Of a stretch of DNA of 64,000 bases, positions 59,816-64,000 are shown piece by piece; within the stretch, counting starts at the first letter, position 1, and each line of letters opens with the position of its first letter. The translations under genes were made by a program, and so were the position numbers. Source of the stretch: Roseiarcus sp963835885 (GTDB lineage Bacteria > Pseudomonadota > Alphaproteobacteria > Rhizobiales > Beijerinckiaceae). Below the pieces are notes generated by a model. The model did not search any database. It was not told the origin of the DNA and saw only the letters and a program-made list of their open reading frames with translations. Location: positions 1 to 64,000 of the forward strand of contig CAWIHF010000009.1 in NCBI GenBank assembly GCA_963835885.1, written 5' to 3'.

Positions 59816-60116
59816 AAGGACGCCGGCAGGGCCGTCAAGTCCATTTGCCAGAACTTTCAACGAACGCAAGCGACATTGTCAATGACACGTGACACAGGCA
59901 TTCCGGGCGAGATCGTTCCTGGCCGACGCGGGCTCCAACGGCCGGACGCCCGGTTGGGGCGGAGATCGCGCCTACAGGTATCGCAAGGGAGCGATTACGG
60001 TGACGCGCCCGATTCGCCCGATTCGCGCGAGCTATGAAGCGTCACAAAAAAGTGCTATGTACTGCAATAGGTTCGTCGTGGATTTGGTCGAGGGAAAGTA
60101 GAGGAGGAACTCTGCT
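59816..60116. promoter_or_regulatory. Upstream region of the TOMM precursor
   Basis: About 300 bases without a convincing gene (a 70-residue frame at 59889-60101 is open but looks like chance). A lower GC stretch at 60040-60080 is the likely promoter zone. AGAGGAGG at 60101-60108 is a near-perfect Shine-Dalgarno for the ATG at 60117, suggesting strong translation of the precursor. Confidence 0.5.
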
Positions 60117-60644
60117 ATGCCGCAAGCGAAGCGCGCCGCGAAGGGGAAGCGTCGAACTAAGGCTGTATCCGTGCTCGGAATCGCCGGGGTGTCTTTGGCG
60201 GCGTCGACCGGCGGATCGCCAGCGGATATGCTGTCGGCGTCTTTCGCAGCGCCGACTGCCGGGTCGGTCGCCGATGTATTCTGGCAGAATACGGCGTCGT
60301 TTCAGGTCCCCACTCTCGATGAGGAGGAAATCTCCGACGTCAGCCTGGCGACGTTCCATCTCTTCGACAAAGAAGACCTGGGTAACTCCCGGTCAGGCAT
60401 GCAACTTGCTGCTGTCCGGGGCTGCGGCTGCGGACACGGCTGCGGAGGCTGCAGAGGCTGCAGAGGCTGCGGCGGCGTTCGAGCCTGCGGAGGCTGCAGA
60501 GGCTGCGCCGGCGTTCGAGCCTGCGGAGTAGGCTGGCGTGGCTGCAGAGGCTGCGGCTGGGGCGGCTGCGGCGGCTGCGTCGCGGTCTGGGGCTGGGGCG
60601 GCGGCTGCTGCTTGTCGTGGGGAGGTTGCTCCCTCTGGTGCTAG
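60117..60644 (+). CDS. TOMM (azole RiPP) precursor peptide with Cys/Gly-rich core
   Basis: Ribosomal precursor of 175 residues. The leader (about 100 residues) begins MPQAKRAAKGKRRTKAVSVL and continues GIAGVSLAASTGGSPADMLS, then an acidic helix VPTLDEEEISDVSLATFHLF, the likely contact for the leader-binding domain of the cyclodehydratase. After QLAAV comes a core of about 75 residues with 18 Cys, only 2 Ser, no Thr, many Gly, six Arg-Gly-Cys or Cys-Arg-Gly steps and six Trp; it starts RGCGCGHGCGGCRG and ends SWGGCSLWC. Cys followed by YcaO/SagB chemistry would yield thiazoles. The processing site is unknown. Protease, transport and immunity genes are not in the window. Confidence 0.85.
   Translation: MPQAKRAAKGKRRTKAVSVLGIAGVSLAASTGGSPADMLSASFAAPTAGSVADVFWQNTASFQVPTLDEEEISDVSLATFHLFDKEDLGNSRSGMQLAAVRGCGCGHGCGGCRGCRGCGGVRACGGCRGCAGVRACGVGWRGCRGCGWGGCGGCVAVWGWGGGCCLSWGGCSLWC
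60456..60527 (+). repeat. 36-bp tandem duplication in the precursor core
   Basis: Two adjacent 36-base copies (60456-60491 and 60492-60527) differing at one base encode GCRGCGGVRACG and GCRGCAGVRACG. It lengthens the core by a 12-residue module, each with three Cys. Recombination between short GGCTGC-type words is a simple mechanism. Confidence 0.85.
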
Positions 60645-60652
60645 GACTGGAG

Positions 60653-60684
60653 CGCCTTGCGATTGCGTTGACAGACGCAAGGCG
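60653..60684 (+). promoter_or_regulatory. Stem-loop between precursor and cyclodehydratase genes
   Basis: CGCCTTGCG (60653-60661) pairs with CGCAAGGCG (60676-60684) around a 14-base loop, nine bases after the precursor stop. There is no T tract. In RiPP operons such hairpins often lower expression of the enzymes relative to the precursor or protect the precursor mRNA; that role is inferred. Confidence 0.6.
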
Positions 60685-60831
60685 TCATGCCCGGGGTTTG
60701 GCCAGGTTCGACCCGGCCAACGGTTTTGTTTGCAGCGCTTCCGAGCTGACGCGCGCGTCCGGTGCGAAGAGCGGCCGAGCGGGTGGCGAACCGATCGTAA
60801 GGCGCCAGCGCAGAAACGCCAGCGCGCAAGC

Positions 60832-60906
60832 ATGACGATGGAGTCCTGGGCCGGAGAATACGCCTTGCGCCGGCGTCCGGAGCTGCGGCGAAAGTGCGTG
60901 TGCTGA
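60832..60906 (+). CDS. Tiny open frame between TOMM precursor and YcaO genes
   Basis: Frame of 24 residues (MTMESWAGEYALRRRPELRR then KCVC) ending four bases before the cyclodehydratase start. It has a helical charged part and a C-terminal KCVC. It could be a second small substrate or a translational coupling peptide, or chance. No good ribosome site is seen. The same frame is open upstream to 60538, across the end of the precursor gene. Confidence 0.3.
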   Translation: MTMESWAGEYALRRRPELRRKCVC

Positions 60907-60910
60907 CCTC

Positions 60911-63163
60911 ATGACAGGCGATCAAGGAAACAAGTTTACACAGCTTAACGGCAAAGACGTTCCGCAGTTCGCGCCGAATTTCAGCGTCTATGTGCTCCCA
61001 CCCGATGTCGTGTGCCTCTATTCCGAGGACCGGAAGTTTTTGCTTCACGGCGAGCTCTATTGTGCCCTCGCCTCTGCGATCGGAAAAGGCGGAACGAGCT
61101 TTCGGCAACTCATTCGTGACCTGCAGCAGGATTTTCCGTCCGACAAAATCCATGAAGCCCTAAAGCGGCTGGTCGACCGCCGTTATGTCGTTCTGGCCTC
61201 CCGTTCTTCGAATGGCGCCGCAGCCGCCTATTGGGCGAGCCTCGGCCTATCGACCGAAACCGCGGAGCAAAATCTTCAGAAATGTCGGGTGCGCATTCAA
61301 TCCATCGACGTGCAAGGGGAAACGGAACTCGAGGCCGCCCTGAGCGGGCTGGGCGTTCGCGTCGTCAAGCGCTCTTCCGACCTGACGGTCACGTTGGTGA
61401 ACGATTATCTCGAAGCGCGATTGGCCGAATTGAACCGCCAGCATTTGTCGGATGGCGCCCCGTGGGTGCTTGTCCAACCCTCCGGCATTTTTCCCCTGGT
61501 GGGGCCGGTGTTCAGACCGGGGCAGAGCGCCTGCTGGATGTGTTTGGCCGAGCGGATGAAAAGGAACCGGGAGATCAAGGCGCTTCTCGACCGCAGGCAG
61601 GCCCGCTGCGTCGCCATTTCGCCTCTGGCTCATGGGACCATCGGACAGAGCGCCATCCAACTTGCGGCCGTCGAGGTCGCGAAGGCGATCGCCTCGGATT
61701 TTCGCACGCAATTGAGCGATCACATCATCAGCCTCGACCTGTTGGGCTCGACCATCGTGAAGCATCATGTGGCGGCCCGCCCGCAATGTCCGAGCTGCGG
61801 CCGCAAGAAACTGCGCGATCCCCGCCGTGCGCCGGCGCCGGTCGAGCTTGGCGCGGGCGGCAAGGTCGTCATGACGAGCGGCGGGTACCGCAGCGTTTCG
61901 CCCTCGGCAACGGTTGCACGCTTCCGAAGGCACGTCAGCCCGCTCACCGGCGTCGTCTCGCGGCTAGAGCGGATCCAGGCCGATTTGCCCTTGAACACCA
62001 ACTGGTACGCCACGCACAATTTTTCAGGGCCGGCGGAGACGGTTCATGAGCTCCGGTCGGGCTTGAGCGGCGGCAGCTTCGGCAAGGGCAGCACGGCCGA
62101 ACAGGGTGAAGCCAGCGCGCTCATGGAGGCGATCGAGCGCTATTCCGGGATTTTTCAGGGCGACGAGATCCGGGTGAAGCGGCGGTTTGCCGATTTCCCT
62201 TCAGGCGAGGCCATTCCTCCAAATGACGTCCTGCAATTCAGCGACGCGCAAATGCGGCAAGGCCAGGCGCCGACGAACGGGCAGGAGGCGGTCCCGGCGC
62301 TCTTCGACGGCTCGGCGAAGATCGAATGGTCGCCGGCCTGGTCTCTGCGCGACGCGCGCTTCAAATACCTTCCGACTAGCCTGTTGTATTTCTTTTACCG
62401 GGGCGACGCCGCCTTCGCGGCGGATTCCAATGGCTGCGCGGCCGGCAACACGCTCGAGGAAGCGATCGTCCAAGGATTCCTGGAGCTCGTGGAAAGAGAT
62501 GCCTATGCTATCTGGTGGTACAATCGACTGCAGCGGCCGGAATTGGACCTCGGCCAGTTCGACAATTCCTATGTTCGCGATCTGCAAAAGCAGCTGGCCC
62601 AGATCGCCCGCCGGCTTTGGGTGCTCGACGTGACCAGCGATCTCGGGATCCCGACGTTCGTGGCCATCACGCACTGGATGCAAAACGGGCGGGAAAACAT
62701 CGAATTTGGTTCCGGCGCGCATTTCGATGCGAGGATCGCCTTGTTGCGGGCGCTGACGGAGCTCAATCAATTTCTATCCCTGGGCCTCATGGGCGGCGGC
62801 ACGGGAGAGAAACCGAGCCTCGACGGCGTCGCTCCGTTGCGCCTTGAGGACCATCCCTATTTGACGCCGAGCGAAAATCCGAAGGTCCAACCGCAGTTCG
62901 GCTCGAAGTTCGGCCATCTCGACACACGCGAGCAGGCGGCGGCCTGCGTCTCGCTCGCCAAGCAGGCGGGCCTCGATTTCCTCGTCCTCGACCAGACGCG
63001 TCCCGACATCGAGACGCCGGTCGTCAGAGTGATCGTTCCGGGATTGCGGCATTTCTATCGCCAATTCGCGCCCGGTCGGCTTTACGATGTGCCGGTGAAG
63101 CTCGGGTTGCGTGACCGGCCGCTGAAGGAAAGCGAGCTCAATCCGGCCCATCCCCATACCTGA
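60911..63163 (+). CDS. Fused TOMM leader-binding/E1-like and YcaO cyclodehydratase
   Basis: Enzyme of 750 residues that would convert core Cys (and Ser) to azolines using ATP. Residues 1-95 look like the RiPP recognition element (FSVYVLPPDVVCLYSEDRKF then LVDRRYVVLA). Residues 100-310 are the E1-like part with a zinc tetrathiolate: CWMC at 208-211 and CPSC at 293-296. The YcaO half (about 340-750) has GSFGKGSTAEQGEASALMEA, IERYSG, NGCAAGNTLEEAIVQGFLEL and VERDAYAIWWYNRLQRPELD, the nucleotide-binding acidic motifs, and ends NPAHPHT, a Pro-containing C-terminus as in azoline YcaO enzymes. Two proteins (SagC- and SagD-like) are thus fused. Confidence 0.92.
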   Translation: MTGDQGNKFTQLNGKDVPQFAPNFSVYVLPPDVVCLYSEDRKFLLHGELYCALASAIGKGGTSFRQLIRDLQQDFPSDKIHEALKRLVDRRYVVLASRSSNGAAAAYWASLGLSTETAEQNLQKCRVRIQSIDVQGETELEAALSGLGVRVVKRSSDLTVTLVNDYLEARLAELNRQHLSDGAPWVLVQPSGIFPLVGPVFRPGQSACWMCLAERMKRNREIKALLDRRQARCVAISPLAHGTIGQSAIQLAAVEVAKAIASDFRTQLSDHIISLDLLGSTIVKHHVAARPQCPSCGRKKLRDPRRAPAPVELGAGGKVVMTSGGYRSVSPSATVARFRRHVSPLTGVVSRLERIQADLPLNTNWYATHNFSGPAETVHELRSGLSGGSFGKGSTAEQGEASALMEAIERYSGIFQGDEIRVKRRFADFPSGEAIPPNDVLQFSDAQMRQGQAPTNGQEAVPALFDGSAKIEWSPAWSLRDARFKYLPTSLLYFFYRGDAAFAADSNGCAAGNTLEEAIVQGFLELVERDAYAIWWYNRLQRPELDLGQFDNSYVRDLQKQLAQIARRLWVLDVTSDLGIPTFVAITHWMQNGRENIEFGSGAHFDARIALLRALTELNQFLSLGLMGGGTGEKPSLDGVAPLRLEDHPYLTPSENPKVQPQFGSKFGHLDTREQAAACVSLAKQAGLDFLVLDQTRPDIETPVVRVIVPGLRHFYRQFAPGRLYDVPVKLGLRDRPLKESELNPAHPHT

Positions 63164-63176
63164 AGGCGATTCCGGC

Positions 63177-64000
63177 TTGCGCGCTCCCGGACCCAAGAGA
63201 GTGCGACTGGCCGCGCCGGCAAATGTTTCCGCCCGGCTCCGCGCTCATGTCAGGCTCGAAGCACACGCCAGCGGAGAAATCGTCGCCGGCTTCGAGGGCT
63301 ATTCGGTCGGCTTGGGAACGTTCAGCGCCCGGGCGGCGGATCGCGCGCAAAAACTCCGCACAGGTCTGCCGCTCGGCTCGTTTGCGTCCGAAAGTCGGAA
63401 CACCGACAAAGAGATCGGTCTCTTGGTCCTGAGATTGGCCAGGCGCGGTCTCTTGGAGTACCGCCTCGGCCGCTCGCGCAAGGCTGAGGACCTGGTCGTC
63501 ATCGAACCGCAGGTTCCCGATTATTGGCCGCAAGCGCCGCGGGTCGCCAATGCCGACGCTCTCGTCCTGTCGCGGTTCGCCTACATGCGGCGGCGCGGCG
63601 CCGAGATGGTTTTGGAATCGCCGCGCGCCGGCGCGTTGTTCAAGATCTGCGATCCAAGGATTGCGGCCGCCATCGCCATGCTCTCGACCCCGCAGCAGAT
63701 CAAACACCTGCGCCGACAGGAGGGTTTCCCAGGCGTCGAGCTTCTCGCCCTGCTCCTCGATTGCCAAATCCTTTTCAAGGTCGATGGCGCCGACGAAAGC
63801 AGGCTTCGCCTGGCCGAGGGCGACCACAGCCTCGCCCTTTGGGACTTTCACGATCTTCTCTTCCACGCGCGCAGCACGGAAGGCCGGCACGCCAATCCGC
63901 TGGGCGGAGTCTATCCGTGTGTCGGGATCATTTCGCCGCTGCCGGCCGTGCGGCCCAGCTGGCCAGGAAAGACGATCGATCTCTCTAAGGTCTCGGCAGC
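63177..64000 (+). CDS. SagB-type FMN dehydrogenase of the TOMM cluster (cut by window end)
   Basis: First 274 codons of a protein continuing past the window. The likely start is TTG 63177, ten bases after GAAGGCGA; GTG 63201 is an alternative. The N-terminal domain reads VRLEAHASGEIVAGFEGYSV and LLVLRLARRGLLEYRLGRSR; the nitroreductase-like part has LWDFHDLLFHARSTEGRHAN then PLGGVYPCVGIISPLPAVRP and WPGKTIDL, which is characteristic of SagB-type azoline oxidases. It would oxidise thiazolines to thiazoles with FMN. It is 13 bases after the cyclodehydratase gene, so the two form one operon. Confidence 0.9.
   Translation, partial: MRAPGPKRVRLAAPANVSARLRAHVRLEAHASGEIVAGFEGYSVGLGTFSARAADRAQKLRTGLPLGSFASESRNTDKEIGLLVLRLARRGLLEYRLGRSRKAEDLVVIEPQVPDYWPQAPRVANADALVLSRFAYMRRRGAEMVLESPRAGALFKICDPRIAAAIAMLSTPQQIKHLRRQEGFPGVELLALLLDCQILFKVDGADESRLRLAEGDHSLALWDFHDLLFHARSTEGRHANPLGGVYPCVGIISPLPAVRPSWPGKTIDLSKVSA

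Noticed and set aside
59889..60101. 70-residue frame just upstream of the TOMM precursor
   Set aside because: No recognisable ribosome site or family resemblance; ends before the precursor's own Shine-Dalgarno.
60421..60644. CRISPR-like or simple low-complexity repeat at the precursor core
   Set aside because: Only two tandem 36-base copies without spacers, in frame within a coding sequence that has a strong ribosome site and the matching enzymes downstream.

Overview
The window is GC-rich DNA from an alphaproteobacterium, most likely of the order Hyphomicrobiales (Rhizobiales), near Methylocystaceae/Beijerinckiaceae. Pointers are a stand-alone F1 ATPase operon in the order delta-alpha-gamma-beta-epsilon, the Rhizobiales-type flagellar set (FtcR, MotC, a DUF1217 protein, short flagellin), two PhaC-like hydrolases and a relic of the bacteriochlorophyll synthase gene bchG. 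The placement is inference from gene content.

Layout. 663-6995: atpHAGDC, then a MmcQ/YjbR protein and a PLP-dependent threonine/serine dehydratase-like enzyme. 7298-23333: a degraded prophage-like island of about 16 kb integrated in a tRNA-Gln(TTG) gene and bounded by a 48-bp direct repeat. It holds an HTH protein, helicase, D5-type primase, serine recombinase, prohead-protease-like protein, terminase genes, an HK97 gp10-like gene split by an IS1595 element, a decayed region with AT-centred palindromes, and a tyrosine integrase. 23346-33676: a PhaC-like hydrolase, a sugar ABC transporter (frcBCA-like), a MltB-type transglycosylase, and a four-gene operon (enolase superfamily, membrane protein, gluconate-dehydrogenase small subunit, GMC oxidoreductase). 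33658-39934: IS territory, with an IS630 scrap, an intact IS66-type element, an SDR plus ASRT operon, and a dienelactone-hydrolase-like gene cleanly split by an ISAzo13-type element. 40023-43998: small proteins, a CBS protein, an OmpR-type regulator and a LysR regulator. 44070-56785: flagellar and motility block (DUF1217, TPR-glycosyltransferase, PilZ, ftcR, flagellin, fliF, fliH-like, motB, motC, fliK, transglycosylase). 56822-59815: a second PhaC-like hydrolase, truncated bchG and an IS5-type element. 60117-64000: the start of a thiazole/oxazole-modified peptide (TOMM, azole RiPP) cluster, comprising a Cys/Gly-rich precursor, a fused leader-binding/YcaO cyclodehydratase and a SagB-type dehydrogenase cut off by the window edge.

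The strongest candidate for an undescribed system is the TOMM cluster. Its precursor has a core of about 75 residues with 18 Cys, partly built by a 36-bp tandem duplication. The island palindromes are the second candidate.

Caution: about two dozen single-base reading-frame breaks occur in otherwise well-conserved genes, including the housekeeping gene atpA (two compensating breaks around its Walker A). Many are probably sequence errors. Frameshifted genes are reported here as one reconstructed gene, with the break position given.
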